From Gnetum montanum (Eukaryota > Streptophyta > Gnetopsida > Gnetales > Gnetaceae), in contig MNCI01022113.1 of assembly GCA_015680685.1 (NCBI GenBank), positions 130,945-194,944 on the forward strand: a DNA stretch of 64,000 nt, written 5' to 3'. The translations under genes and the position numbers were made by a program. The notes beneath the pieces are model-generated. The model was not told where the DNA came from and searched no databases. It saw only the letters and a program-made list of their open reading frames with translations. Of this stretch, positions 9,131-22,145 are shown in pieces (the stretch's first letter is position 1; every line of letters starts with the position of its first letter).

Positions 9131-11349
9131 AATTGGCATATTATGGGGTATCTTCAATAGCCCTCAAAAGTGGAACATGCAATGTAACATCCTTAACTAA
9201 GTTTTCAAGTTGTTTGTCCTCAACCTTCTTAGATTTAAGTCTATGTGGAAATGAAGCTTGAGAGGAAGAAGGTGCACTAGACTTCTTTGAATTAATCTTT
9301 GCTTCATTTTCTTCCTCAATAGAAAGTTCCCTGGCAAATATTTTTTCACTCTCATATCGCAACTCTGTTGTCTTCATAGAGTTTCTTGAAGAAGATTGGG
9401 AATCAACAACTTTCCCACTTCTTGTAATGATGTTACATTAATCCATTACTTGAGATGACATCATATGTAACTCTTATCTATTATGATGTTTGGGATTTTT
9501 CTTAATTTGTGCTAATAATAAATCTTTCTATTGTAGGAACTAAATAAGTTTAATGATATGATCATTTTGTTATTGCAATGTTTGTTAATGATTCTTATTT
9601 TATTCTAACACTTCTTGTTGAAATTCCTGATTTTGATTTGGCCTCCAAGGTCTTCTCAAATTATTATAACTGTTCTGATAATTGGATCTATATTGAGGAT
9701 GATTCTAATAATTTTGATTAGGATTTTGGTTCCAACCCCTACCTTGAGACGTAATTCCTCTAAAATTTTCCACTTTGTTGAAATACCACTTTGGCTTGCT
9801 TCTTAATAAAAGAAAAAATAGGATAATCATGGGGTAGTATGATCAACCTCCTCACAAATGACATAAGCATAACGAAAATTCATACCTCTAGCCTATGGTT
9901 GGCTAACATTATGAATTCCCTCCATGGTTCACATCAAGGATGCTTGTTGTTGCCCCAAAGATGATTGAGCCTATACATTAGAGTTATAAGACAATGATAA
10001 AGAAAGCAATTTATTATTTACCTCCTCAAGTTTTTTGCCAAGCCTTCCATAACTATGTGTTCCACCAAATTTCCTTCAAATTTACAGGCTAACTATTACT
10101 TTGATCAATGATTTAATCAAGGGCCTCAAAAGTAGCATCTGGAGTCATTTTCATAATAGTACCACCACATGCAAAATCTATACTCATAGTAAGAGGAATT
10201 ATACCATCAAGGAAAAAAGCCTAATAATTGACATTCTATAAAACCAGGATTAGGATTTTTAGTCTTGACATCTTTAAATCTTTTCCAAGCTTGTTCATAT
10301 ATTTCGTTTTCTTTTTGTTAAGATCTTGAGGTTTTTTTTATAAAGATGGATCTTAGAAAAAGATAAAAATGTATTTAAAAATTCACCTTTAAACCCATCC
10401 TGAGAGTATATAGAATATCGTCTAAGGGATCTATACCATGATAATGCACAATCTATGAAAGTAAAGGGAAATATGCTTATTTTAGTACATTCCCCAATAT
10501 TATTACCACATGTTATATTTAAAGTTTCAAAAGTCTAAATATAATGATATAGATCTTCATCATGGCTACCAAAAAACTAAGGAAAGGCTGATAAATTTTT
10601 AATTTCCATATCTCTCTTAGGCAGAAATAATAATGAAGAAAGTAGTAGACTTCATACACATCAAGTTCTTTACAGATAATTGAGTTGACATACCTTGATA
10701 AGGGACATGATTTTGAAATTGCATAAATTGACTAAGTTGCTTGCCCAATGGAATAAGATGGTGTGGAAGAGGATGTGATATTCGTTAAGGTACTGATTGA
10801 GTGGCTTCAACATTCAAGATCAGTTAACTTTATTAGGGAATGTTCCTAAAGATATGAGCATTTGGAAAATACTATTGTGGTACTTGCATAAATGAAGTTC
10901 ATTGAGGGGTTTCTTGGTGAAGACTTGTGTTTTGTGGCATAGGAAATGAATGGAGATTAAATAAAATTATGGGCTAAGCAATAGGTTGATGTAATTATGA
11001 AATATTCTAATAATTTATAGGAATTGAAGATTATACCGATTAAGGAGCTACAATAGGGTTGAAAGATATAGGCACTTGAGTAGACATAAAAAATGAATGT
11101 GAGGATGGTTGAGATAATATGCTAGGCCATGTATTTTGAGTAGCTTGTGAAAGGGAATTTAACAATGTTTGATAAGTGGTTTGAAATTAGTCGACCATCC
11201 TTCCACGATGCATTTGTTCTTAAATTTTGAGAAGAAGAAGAAGACTCTTTCGATGACATGAGAACTTTCTTTACTCTTTTTTTCAAAACATATGTTGATG
11301 GTAAGGTATCTTTGACTAATCTCTTTTCTTTCTCACACGACCAAATCAT
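9131..11349 (-). pseudogene. Athila-like retrotransposon gag (element B)
   Basis: Minus strand. From right to left: a Ser/Lys-rich start (11349-11122), a gag core around 10,400-10,100 (DGIIPLTMSIDFACGGTIM, close to the gag box of Athila elements), an Asn/Gln-rich spacer around 9,780-9,600 (NYQNSYNNLRRPWRPNQNQ), an RSGK box near 9,420, and a charged stretch 9377-9141 (FPHRLKSKKVEDKQLENLVK) that leads into the protease. Many stops and frameshifts. No LTR could be delimited for it. Confidence 0.75.
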
Positions 11350-12600
11350 AAACCTAGGAGAAAATTATAAAATAAAGGAAATTTAATACACAAGAAAAAT
11401 AGAAATAAAATAATAAACTCATGATAAGAATTTCTTTTTCAATTTAATAGTTTCATTGATCAAAGACAATCCTAAATTAACCAAGAATATCTGCATATTT
11501 ATCAAAGCTAATTACAACTCTAACAATTTTGCTAAATAGATAACAATAATTGAATTGGTATCCATAATAAAAAATACAATAACTAAAAGAAAGGTTGAAA
11601 AAATTAAAAATTTTAAAATAATACCATAACCCATCACCTCAAAAAAATGCTAAAATGTTGCTTATTATTTATGTTCTTGCATCATAGAGTGTGGTAAATC
11701 AATCAGACGAGAGACCACAAGTTATGTGGAATGGAAGTGCTAGGATCATAGTGTGTATAACATGCAACATTCAACAAATGCTAGAAAACAATCATTTGAA
11801 TTAATGAAAGTAATAGTGCAATATCAATTCATGAATAACAATTCTTAAATCTCAATTATTTCTATCCTATCTCATTTTTCTATCTAAATTCTCTATGCTA
11901 TGATGATGTTTGATTATCTTCTTCGTTGCCTAGTTATTACCACTCTGATTTCACTTCAATTCATGTCAATTTGGCTTTGTTTTGATCATTGAAGTAACTT
12001 TTAACTAATTTTTGCGATCTACTCTGGGTTGCATGAGATCACAACTCCTCATCTGAGTCATATTTAGCATTTAACAAGTAACTAATACTAGCCATTGCAA
12101 GTAAGAGCCATTTTAAATAAGTCTTTAAAGATCAAATATTTAATTTTCAACAATTAGAAGTTTGAATAGGCTAGACAATTTGTGGGTTGCATGAACTCAC
12201 ATAAAAGTAGCCTTTTGGAAATATATTCATTGTGACTTGGTGTAGTTCACACCTAATCACCTCTTCTAGTTTATCATTAGTTCCTTAGTTAAAAGGTAAT
12301 TACAATAAGCATCACCTCACATTCAATAGAGGACTATGTATTGTGAGTCACTACAAGTTTCATCAATTCGTAGTTCATATTCTAATTAAGTTTCAAGTAT
12401 CTTTGATTACAAGTTGATTTAGAAAAGCTCCACATCATTCCTTTGAAGCTCAAGTGCTCTTCTACTATCTTGTCATCCTATTAGAAGTGATTTCATAGTT
12501 GAATAATATGAATGAATCTCCCAAGACTATCGATTATGGGTGGCTATGACTTGTATGAGGTTGCAGCTGCCTACCAAATCATAGAAAATCATCAAAAATT
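11350..12600. other. Unassigned AT-rich sequence
   Basis: Presumably leader and LTR of the minus-strand element B, but no terminal repeats or primer site were found by eye. No coding signal. Confidence 0.4.
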
Positions 12601-12620
12601 AATAATATTTAAGCATTAAT

Positions 12621-14280
12621 TCACAAGATAACAATTAGTTCTAGAAAATTACATATTATCATAACTATAATAAGATCTATAAGGATAATAATATTGAATA
12701 TGACTATAATTGTAGTAGTATTATCACTAAGTATATGAGTTTCTAGACAAGAATTCATACCTTGGTAAGTAGTTCTACTTACCTTGCCTTCTTCATTTGG
12801 GTTATGTAGGCTTGTACCCAAGGCCTGATTTGTCTCCAACCTACTTGGATGTTTCCATCATAACATTCAAGGTAGTTGTCCCTTGAATGAATTTCTTGAT
12901 ATTGCTTTTGAGATTAGTAATTTCTTAGGCTTAATACCCAATAGTGACTTGAGAGTCATTGAGCTACTTGAGAAGGTTATTAATTTCCTCTTCCTTTTCT
13001 TAAACCTGTGTGCCTCTTTCTCATAAACACTTCTGAAAAAGTTGCAACTAGCATGTAATTAACCTTGAGGATTTTTTCTCTCTTTTACTTTATTTGTCTA
13101 TGCTTTAATTGTTAATTCTTGTTCATGAAGCTTCTTTTTCATTTTCAAACAAATGCTTTGAAGTTTGGTGAAAGAGTTAAGAAGAAACTCATACCTTTCT
13201 TCCTCATCCATGCTTTCCTCTCCTTCATTAGGTTGATACTCTTATTCCAATGCCATCATGAGAACAAGGTTGCATTCTTCATGAGTATCCTCATCTAATG
13301 AGGACTTCTTTGATTCATCCTAAGAACATAGAGCTTTCTTACCTTTGGACTTGTCACTGTTTTCCTTCTTTTTGCTAGGGTACTTTAAGATAATGTGACA
13401 ATAGCCATGACAATGATAGTAGTGAATGTTATTTTTTCTTACTTATTTTATCATTTCACATGGTTTTCTTTGTTTTGTACTTTCTCTTAAAAATTTGCTA
13501 AATTTCCTATTTAAGATGGCAAATTCTTCTTCATTAACTTCATCTGAATCATCATCTTCAACATCCTTTAAAGATTTTAGGGTAGTGTTCTTCTTTGATG
13601 ATCCAACATCATTATCCTCTTACAGAGATTTTCATGATATTGATGTTCCTTACCTTAAGGATGCTTATCACTTTGGCATGGAATTTCTTGAGAATGTTTT
13701 TCAATATCTATTGAAAAATTTTGGAATTAGGGCATTCTTCAACAAGTTTTTTAAGAGGATTTGAAATTTTAGTAAGCCTAAAGAACTAATCTTTTATGGT
13801 TTCATATTCTCTCATCTTTAGATGGATAAACTTGTAATTGAGAACTTTTGCCTTGGATTGCTTTACCAATGTGTTTCTCTCATGTGTAGATTAAAGCAAA
13901 TCCTAAATCTCTTTGCCAATTTTGTAGTACAGTACTTAGTTGAATTTGTCTAGACATAAAGCATAATAGAAAACATTCATGACTTTTTTATTAGCCACAT
14001 ATGTTCTCTTTTCCTCATATGATCATTTGTTGATATCTTTTAATCTTATGTAAGAATTTCCACTTGATGTTACATGAATTTCTAGGAGGTTTAAATATCC
14101 ATGCTCAACCAAGTGCCAAATGTCAAACTCCAAGTATTATAAGAAGTACACAATTTTTGTCTTCCAATAGTTATAATTTAATCCATAAAATAATGAAGAC
14201 TTATGATTAGATTTTGGACCTGCAATAAATATGATAAAACAATCACAAACTCTTGATGAAAGTTGATTAGATATTTAAAA
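12621..14280 (-). pseudogene. Ty1/copia-type gag remnant (element H)
   Basis: Minus strand. Around 13,960-13,600 it reads like the gag polyprotein of copia elements (GKEIWDLL-like with a stop, STHERNTLVKQSKAKVL, KMREYETIKD). Near 13,430-13,380 is a decayed zinc knuckle (YYHCHGYCHI, then YPSKKKE). An acidic and then coiled-coil segment follows (SSLDEDTHEECNLVLMMALE; MDEEERYEFLLNSFTKLQSI). It ends near 12,620 with an open frame of 72 codons. Stops and frameshifts show it is dead. No protease, integrase or RT of this element was found in the window, so it is truncated. Confidence 0.72.
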
Positions 14281-14300
14281 GACCAAGCTCCAATACCAAT
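14281..14300 (-). promoter_or_regulatory. Primer-binding site of copia element H
   Basis: The reverse complement reads ATTGGTATTGGAGCTTGGTC, close to the initiator-tRNA-Met primer site (TGGTATCAGAGC) used by copia elements. It lies directly upstream, in element orientation, of the gag remnant and just after a CCACA-type LTR end. Confidence 0.7.
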
Positions 14301-15560
14301 TGTGGACACACTCTAGAGAGAGGGGGAGAGGTGAGTGGGGTGTCTCATAAAAATTTGATATATGCTAATAGAAATTCTATTGACAATTAAGTACTTTGTA
14401 AAATGATTAAATGAAATCAAAGTAAAGTGCATCTAATCTATGAGTAAAACAAAATTAAAATTGTACAACAAGATTTATAGTGCTTTGAATTGGGTGTACT
14501 TTCACTTTGCAAGGCTGTCCAAATCTTTTTCTTCTTAGGCTCCTTTCTAATATTCTTCACCTTCTTAAAGAACAACATTAGTTTCAATGGTATCTAGTCT
14601 CCCTTTTATACAAATGAGATTTTTAGGCCAAAATCATCAAACCAAATCTCACAAATTATGAACACATGAATTAATGCTTATCAAGCTTACGATAGATCAA
14701 ATTGTATCCAATATATACATGAAACACACGAATGATACATAGATTGAGGTACAAAGATACAATAGAATGTTTTGATTTGGCACTTTTTCATACACAAATA
14801 ATCGTTTTCCAAAAGCTTAGTTTAATGCTGCTTATTGTTGTTGATGTATTTATCCACTTCTAATGATCCATTTCCACCTATGCACAAATGGTCAAGAGAA
14901 TTATAATGTTCATGGGAAAACGTTTTCCCCTAGAGAAAAATGGCAATCTTCACTCCTTAATACTTTTCTTATGTCACAACATTTGAGGGACTCTTTGGTC
15001 TTTTTGTTTTTTATTTTTATTTTTCATTTCCCCCTCAATAGGTTGACCTTATTCAAGGTAAATCAACCTATGTACCTACTAGATCAACCTATGGCTTGAT
15101 CGATTAATCTTTTGTTGAAATCTAGAAAACTTGAACTCTTAGCTTGATCATCTTTCTCTAACAAAATTGTTCAAATTTAGGCATTTGACATAGCCTACTC
15201 ATTTTGAGTAGATCAGTCTATGGAAAGGTTAATTAGCCTTAAAAGTGAAGCATTTTCATTCTTGTGAATTCTCCCTACTCTTGGGTAGGTTGACCTATTC
15301 CAAGATCAATAGAACTAATAAGTATACATTTTTCTCCCTTCTAAATTTTTCCAATTCACAAAGAAGCAAACATTACTATGGGTCAATTGACTAATGTGGC
15401 TAATAGGTCAACTTATGAATTCTAAGCTTGATCTTATAATTATATCTTTTTTCAATTTTGAGTTTTTACATGCATTAGGGTCAATCAACCTATCTTGAGG
15501 TTAATAGTTTTTCAACATGATAAATTTGATCATTAAGTTATATATTTTATCATTCCAAAT
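14301..15560 (-). mobile_element. Probable LTR or leader of copia element H
   Basis: Position next to the primer site predicts the 5' LTR here. The outer end is not identified. The part from about 15,020 to 15,500 has many copies of a short motif around GGTTGACC or GGTCAACC (for example at 15,041, 15,064, 15,288 and 15,402). No convincing gene. Confidence 0.4.
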
Positions 15561-15564
15561 CATC

Positions 15565-16301
15565 AATTCAATCAACAGTTTTCTTCCTAATTATACTTAT
15601 GTTAGCTTAGTTCATCTGGTTAAGTGTAATTGAGATATATGATTATTGATGTTGTTTGTTCATACAAGAATTTAATGCAATTTATCTAAGTTTAGAAAAT
15701 AAATTCCAATCTAGCCTTAAGCAATGAGTAGTCATTTCCAACTTACCATACATATCCTAAACTCATGCTATCATCACTAGATTACCAGGTATGCACTACT
15801 AGATGTACCAAGTGACAACACTACTGGGATTACCAAATGGTAATATATTTATACTCAAAGTTGGTTATACTTATTTCGTATGATTAATATGCATTTGAAT
15901 ATAAAATATCAACTAGCTACATAAAAGGAAATAACAATAAAAATAAATTACAATTAAAAAAATATTAGGCTAAGTGAATTAATCTCAATCTTGTTTCCAT
16001 CATGAGATTGTATCTAAGTACAAGATCACTTCAATAAGAATTCATCAATTTGCTCAAATACATGCTACGAGCATTTCCTAAATATTTCTAATTTCTGCAG
16101 TTTCAAACTATAAGAGCTTCAATATACTAAATGAGCAAACAATGTCATAAATGCAATAGGTGGCACATTTATATAAGTATTTATTAACACTGCATTAATG
16201 CTAATGTGTTAATATAGTCAACCCTATGTCAACATTAATGCATCAACATGGTAGAACCAATGTTGATTCATTAATATAGTTAATGAAATTATTGTTCATC
16301 A
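15565..16301 (-). mobile_element. Truncated LTR of the TGATGA gypsy family
   Basis: Matches, in the same minus orientation, the LTR at 59753-60674: shared blocks include GGTTAAGTGTAATTGAG and the ACTACTGGGATTACCAA type. It begins, in element sense, with TGATGAACAA at 16301. TATATAAATG (reverse complement of 16167-16177) is a TATA box. Just upstream of it, 16185-16290 is full of CATTAATG-type palindromes (GCATTAATGC at 16192-16201). The inner end is missing. Confidence 0.7.
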
Positions 16302-16957
16302 CATGGTGTATGATGTAGAGACTTAATAATATTTTGGTAGTACTTCATTCTTATTGATAAATATAAAAATATAAGAAATGACACATCCATATTTAAAGTA
16401 CAATTTATTATTGCTTTTTGTTAAATACTTTACCAATTGCATATTTTCTCTTAATATTATATGTTGTTCCCAAGAAAATTTCATATTGTGTTTCCAGATT
16501 ATGCTTGCTGAGTAGACATGATTAACACTCTTTCTTCTAGAGTGTTGCACTTGCTTTTAGACTTAGTTCATGTGGCATAGATTGTCACTTCTCTGTGTGT
16601 ATTCTACTCTCTTCCTTTATGTGTCTTCTCCCTTCACACACATCTTTATCTCATCGTTGACCAACAAACTACATATTACTTACAAGTTTCTCAACTCCCG
16701 TGCAACTTAGGTTTTATCATATTTTTGACTTGATCTTCACACAGATTGTGTTGTGTTTTTATTCTTATGGAATGTATATCTTTTAGATGTCCATGAACTA
16801 TCTTATTTTTATCTAAATGATTATGATTTTTATTTAACTATTGAAATTTTTTCTTAATTGTCCTTATGCTTATTATAATGCACATAAATATCATCTCGTA
16901 GGATATCCTAAGTTAAGTATTGATATCCTAAGTTATCATCTAACAATTAAGAATATA

Positions 16958-16992
<35 letters not shown>

Positions 16993-17264
16993 ACTACATG
17001 CAAAAGCTTCATTAACAATTTTGATTTATCTAGAATTATTTCTTCCTCTTAGGGGTGGGTGGTAGTGGGGGGTGGGAATTCTAAATTACTCTCAACTTCT
17101 ACCAATGCTAAAATTTTTATTTCTTCTATTAATGCAAATATTTTTTTTTGGTTCTGAAAATGTAAATTTACAAGTTGACTGAGTAGAAAATTGTGACATA
17201 TTCTTCTAGTATTGTTATTGATAAGACACTTGATTTTGTATTTTTTTTTCAATTTTTTGTTTTT
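16302..17264. other. Unassigned sequence with a (CT)n tract
   Basis: No gene seen. Contains the (CT)n microsatellite and a G-rich patch at 17050-17078 (GGGGTGGGTGGTAGTGGGG). Ends at the 5-bp target site of element C. Confidence 0.5.
16962..16988. repeat. (CT)n microsatellite
   Basis: About 13 consecutive CT units. Confidence 0.9.
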
Positions 17265-17269
17265 TTGAT

Positions 17270-18092
17270 TGATGAGTCATGAATTGTTGGTTGCGATATT
17301 GCACCCACGATATCGCTGCCTAGACGCAATATCAAATATGCAATATTGCAGCTTGTCTCCTCATCGATAAATAAGAGGCAGGCGGATTTGGTTTAGAATC
17401 TAATTTTAGTATTAAGATAGGGACTTTTTGTTAGTTTTTCCTCTCAACCCTTTCTCCTAGTGCATGCCCGCAATGTGATGATTGTAATTGTACGACATCC
17501 TTATTCGAGTGTGATGTACTTGGACATGCACATGACCAGCAATAAAGATTGAGATTACTTCATCATTGCAGCATCCACTTAGCTTAATTATTTAATTATT
17601 ATTGTTATTTATTGCTTTCTTAGTTAATATCTCTCTAGCCTTATCTCCTAGTAATGCAGAATGAGTACGACTTAATCACGAGCATTTAAGTGTGACTACT
17701 TGGTAACCCAGTAGCGCACCTAGGCCATGAGCTTGGTAATCCTAGTGGTAGTCGTGCACGAGGTCCAAGATGTGTACGGATGATTAAGGAATAGATTCTC
17801 ATTGCACTTAGGCTAGTTTAGATTATCTCTCATCCTCTCTCTCCTAGCTTAGTTGATATTATTTTCCATCATACCCAGGAGTAGCATTAGTGTAGGAACA
17901 CATCATACACCTTACTTTGGACTAAACCATACGTGAAAAAGCTAATACTAGTCCAAGTGGGAAGATAGTGAATTATGATCTATGAGTAACTATCTAGATA
18001 CCACAACTAGTTCGTCTGTGGAGTTCGATTGGATCGTGTGTGAAGTGCTCATATTTGTATGGTTGAGTGTAGGGGTACCTCGCCACTCATCA
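17270..18092 (+). repeat. 5' LTR of element C
   Basis: Starts TGATGAGTCATGAATTGTTG and ends CGCCACTCATCA. U3 has an array of GATATCG palindromes (17293-17346; CGATATCG at 17308-17315) directly before the TATA-like GATAAATAAG at 17365-17374. Its partner is 25146-25982. Confidence 0.92.
17365..17374 (+). promoter_or_regulatory. TATA-like box of element C 5' LTR
   Basis: GATAAATAAG; the 3' LTR has the better TATAAATA at 25256-25263 at the same position, so this copy has a mutated box. Confidence 0.6.
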
Positions 18093-18093
18093 T

Positions 18094-18111
18094 TGGCACT
18101 GTTGCTAGGGA
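18094..18111 (+). promoter_or_regulatory. Primer-binding site of element C
   Basis: TGGCACTGTTGCTAGGGA starts one base after the LTR end. It resembles the TGGCGCCGTTGCCGGGG site of Athila/Tat-type gypsy elements, usually assigned to tRNA-Asp, with changes that are mostly C-to-T or G-to-A. Confidence 0.75.
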
Positions 18112-18233
18112 CGGTGGTAGTTATCTAGCTTAGTTATATCATACAAGGTCACTGTATAGGAATTAAGAATATATCTTTTAGGAAGAAATAATTACAAAAC
18201 GTCACATACAAATTCACACATAATTTCAAAACC

Positions 18234-19146
18234 ATGCCACTCCTACAAGACTACAATAACGCCACATCTAGTGAGGCAATTCATTGGAGAACCAATGAAT
18301 TATATGACAATAAAGATTGGAGTACGCAATCCAAGGTGGGGGTTTCTTATAAACATAAATGAAGGCAGCATCATCCCAACACATGAAAGCATAACTTACT
18401 CGATGATGATGAACTCCTACTGGCCACTACAAGCCTAACGCAAATACAAGAGGCTGTTCAAATCTCCCATAGGCATTGTAAAGAGAGCCACCTACCCAGG
18501 CTTGTTTTAAACAACTTTCCCAATTTCTCAAGAGGCTATGACTTAGATCCGCAAAAACATTTACAAGCCTTCTATGATGCCTGTGCATGGAACAACATTG
18601 ATAATGGTTGGAAAAAACTCAAGCTCTTTCCTATGACACTTGTTGGCCAAGAAAAAGTATGGTATAGATCATTAAAACCAAATTCAATTTGACGTTGGCC
18701 AACAATGGTAGAACTCTTTAACGAAAGATATCAAAGCTATGCAAGAGTGTCAGCCTTGAGGAAACAAATCTAAGAGTGGAAACAAACACAACATGAATCC
18801 TTGGACATGGCCTTAGAAAGATATTATGCAATGTTAAACAGCTGTCTAGGCCATGAGTTCTCTCAGGAAAGGCTAATGTACCATATCATTGATGGGCTTC
18901 GTAATGAAACAAGAGAGACCCTAGGGATGTATGCCCAAGGTCAACTATACAAAATACAAACCCCATCAATTCCAAGAGCTTATTAAGAGGATAGCAAAAG
19001 AAGAAGGAGAAATGGCTAGATGGGAGAGTGTTGAAAAACATCAACAGGACCAAAATCTCAACTTAACAGAGGTCCATATCACAAAAAGGAGAAAGCAACC
19101 CATCTCAAGGAGGAAGAACCATATTTTCCAGTACAACAATCATTAG
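18234..19146 (+). pseudogene. gag of element C
   Basis: From ATG 18234 the frame begins MPLLQDYNN and reaches the gag core: LQAFYDACAWNNID, KLKLFPMTLVG, MVELFNERYQSYARVS, and 18801-18955 MDMALERYYAMLNSCLGHEF. A frameshift near 18,950 moves it to the frame ending about 19,146 (FQELIKRIAKEEGEMARWE). Stops replace Gln or Trp at several points. It matches the gag of element D (LQAFQDACALNNIQ, MLELFNDKYQMYS), showing common descent. The product would have formed the virus-like particle. Confidence 0.8.
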
Positions 19147-19536
19147 ATTAAATCGAGGAAAATATCAATAAGATTTTGGAATGGATGCATAAAAAGTGTG
19201 GAGAATATATCAATATTATTGGAGATAGAGTTTTGAAAACCAGAGAAGCAGGAAAAAATATCATTAGAAAATAAAAAAGAAGGGATGAAGAAAATAAGAG
19301 CTCAACTGCCAATCATACGTATGAATGCAACATTTGCCTGTATGATCACCCCAAGGGCCAATGACCAATCTTTTTACATTTATATCAGCATTGGGGAAGC
19401 ATGTTACACCCAGAGTTTGTACAGAGATACTATGTTTAATCATAGTGGCAAAAATCTCAGTCATGGGGGAAGCCATCCCTAAACTGGAGACACCCTTTGT
19501 ATCATCCGAATCCAAATGCTTATCTAGTCTAACATC

Positions 19537-20223
19537 TTGTTTCCCCAACTAGGTCAACATAATCTATCTCACTGCATTATCATTCTCCTCAATACTATCA
19601 GCCCATGTCCTCAACACAACCACCACCTTGTGTACCTTACACTTCTCCTAAATTTCAACATTCTCATCCTTTCCCTCCTTCTACATCACCACCAACTGTT
19701 CCTAAAGTGTCTACACCACAGCAACAACCCACGAACGTTACTTGTGCTACTATTTCCAATAGCAATGAGAGACCTCCTCACCATCAAAGGAATCCCTTAT
19801 TTAGACATGACCATAGGAAGGAACAACACAGTTCCAAGGCCACTACATTCTCTAACTCAGCATAAGTCCAACACTGTAGTGCATCCTTCTCCTCGAACCC
19901 AATGCCTCATTTCACCTCATCAGGGTCACCAATTAACACTCCAACAACCATACAACCCAATGAATACAACCATGGAGGGAAACATCTTGATCCTTGCATA
20001 CCAGCTTACGGTCTCAAGTATCATTGTGGGTCAACTCTTTACCCGGGAACCACATCTTATAAATTGCCCCACTATGCTTACTATAATCAGGTGTGTGAAC
20101 CCAAATGGGGTAAGTAAGTTTCGATATTTTCAACATGCAAGGATCCTTGACTTTCATTTATTAATCCTCGCCATGCTCAATTGTTTAGTTATGGGGGATA
20201 TCCCCCCTTCTAATAACAAGTAG
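19537..20223 (+). pseudogene. Proline- and serine-rich gag spacer of element C
   Basis: The frame at 19605-20117 is rich in Pro, Ser, Thr, Gln and His (MSSTQPPPCVPYTSP; FPPSTSPPTVPKVS) and ends YYNQVCEPKWGK; this fits the low-complexity C-terminal part of gag. An overlapping frame is open for 228 codons but has an unnatural composition and is judged a shadow. Element D has the equivalent at 29,100-29,560. Confidence 0.5.
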
Positions 20224-20224
20224 G

Positions 20225-21589
20225 ATTAATAAATATTTTTCATTTTCTTTAATTTTATAATTTTTTTTCAGTTTTTCATTTTTCAATTTTTTATTTTATC
20301 TTTTTGTCTTTTTATCTTTTTATCTTTTTATAAGTAATCTCATCTACGAATAAAACACTCATGTGGCTCATTGGTTGAGGTGTGTTCTATGTTATCGATT
20401 CTCGAGTGATCAATTATTTGGACAGTGAGCCCATTACACCCACTCATCCATTCTACAAATAAGAGGTTCTGTTTGAGGGTACAGTGATATTCTTGACATT
20501 CTTAAAACTTAAATTAATTTTGTGTCCATTGTACTCAGAATGAAGAAGGATGGACCAAGAGGGAATGATTAGGATGTGACATCAAGGGGACTTGCGGATT
20601 CTCTTTGGTGACATCTGTGAGAGTTATCATGCAACGTGGTTGTACTAAGATCCTTGTAGATCTAATGCAAAATGGGAGTAATAGTAATCAAAAGGCACTC
20701 AAAAATCCAATGTTGTTCTAGGGGGTCCCATTGGAAAGACATGCACCCATGCCTAAGGGTTGGCGGCTTCTTTGGATTCAACATTCAAAAGAAAAAAAGA
20801 AAGAAAGAAAGTGCCACAAAGCAAAAATCACTCCTCCCTTGAACAAAATGCCAAGTGATCGTACGCCTTCTTGTTATGGTACTCTCATAGTCACTCATCA
20901 TAGGATGAAACAATGTGGTGTCATTGATCAAAGAAATGGACTTGGTCCTGATCTTGGAACGATGGGTTAATGACACATTAATCATGCTTTACACACAAGA
21001 TTCATTGTGTCCTGGGTCAATTACCTCATGTCCCAATCTATACAATCCCTTCTATAGTCCATCTCATCTTGCTATTCATGTAATTGTAGCTCATGTCTTG
21101 TGTAGCATAGAATTCTTACCTCATTCTGATGATACTTACATGTGTGTGTTTTGTGGAACCAATGTGGATTACATTTAACCCTTCTAGTGCCTACGGACAT
21201 TTTAAGGTGTGGTTATGCAAGGGCATTATAGGTTGGAATCTACTTTGGGGAGGACCCACTTGCATAATTTTTGTAATTTGCACTCATAACACATCTTCTG
21301 CACATCATCTATTACCCTCAGCATATTGTCAACGATATTCTTTCCCTTATTACTATTCCTTTGATTCAAACATTCCTATGAACCATCACATAGCCTTTTT
21401 CTCTCCCTTATCATTTGAGGTCCTTATTGATAAATTCCATACCATCATAATTTTCATGCCTTCAGAACTAGTTGAATTACCCTGGAACCCTTTAACAACA
21501 GTACAGATGTCCTTAGTTTACATCGTTTAATTTCAAAAAAATATTAAAAATTTGGTACATTCTATAAAGTGCCCTAACTTCGATAGGCC
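20225..21589 (+). other. 3' noncoding region of element C shared with element D
   Basis: No domain found. Blocks match element D 38,760-40,120 in order: CAGTGAGCCCATTACACCCA, TCAAGGGGACTTG, ATTGGAAAGACATG, ACTTTGGGGAGGA. In D this stretch follows the end of integrase; in C it follows gag directly. This places the pol deletion of C near 20,220. Confidence 0.7.
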
Positions 21590-21632
21590 ACAATATTGCA
21601 TCCACGCTATCGCGTACGTGATATAGCATCCA

Positions 21633-21665
<33 letters not shown>
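21590..21665. repeat. LTR-U3-like fragment followed by (TA)n(CA)n
   Basis: CACAATATTGCATCCACGC and CGCGTACGTGATAT resemble the palindrome array in the LTRs of element C itself. They run into an alternating TA and then CA tract at 21632-21665. Confidence 0.5.
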
Positions 21666-22145
21666 TGACCCCCCTGCACCTATCAACATCATTTGCAGTT
21701 GTTCACATGGGGGAAGTTTTTCAAATTTCTCTCCACGACTTGCAATTGTGCATCCCTTGCTTTCATATCCATAACTCGCTCACTAATACTATGATTTTCA
21801 TTTCGTTTGAACCTACTTGAACTTGGAGTGTTTAGCTTAGTCGTAGGGGAGTGGTGCACACCAAATAGCGCATACATTTTTTAAATTCGTCATCACCTGA
21901 AGGACATTATTAAGGGTAATTAATTATAAAATTAATGATAAATGCGCCAAAAACAATTTCATCTCCTTAGTTATACCAGGAAACTATATTTGAAAACCAC
22001 CTAAGCAAAGAGGATTAAATATTATAATCTTTTAGGGATAGTTTCTCCTAATAATTAACGTCACATGGAGATAAAGCAAATTCATTAAGGTAAGCAGTAA
22101 GGTATAACCTAACTTTGGTAACAACCTTACTAATGATTGGCCCCG
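21666..22145. other. Unassigned stretch inside element C
   Basis: No domain or repeat recognised. It leads to the splice-acceptor-like site before the second ORF. Confidence 0.4.

Noticed and set aside
15020-15500. CRISPR-like or satellite array of GGTTGACC motifs
   Set aside because: Spacing is irregular and units are short and degenerate; a plant LTR context explains it better.
19537-20223. 228-codon open frame as a gene
   Set aside because: It overlaps the Pro/Gln-rich gag spacer in another frame; its composition reflects the C-rich strand, and no domain is visible.
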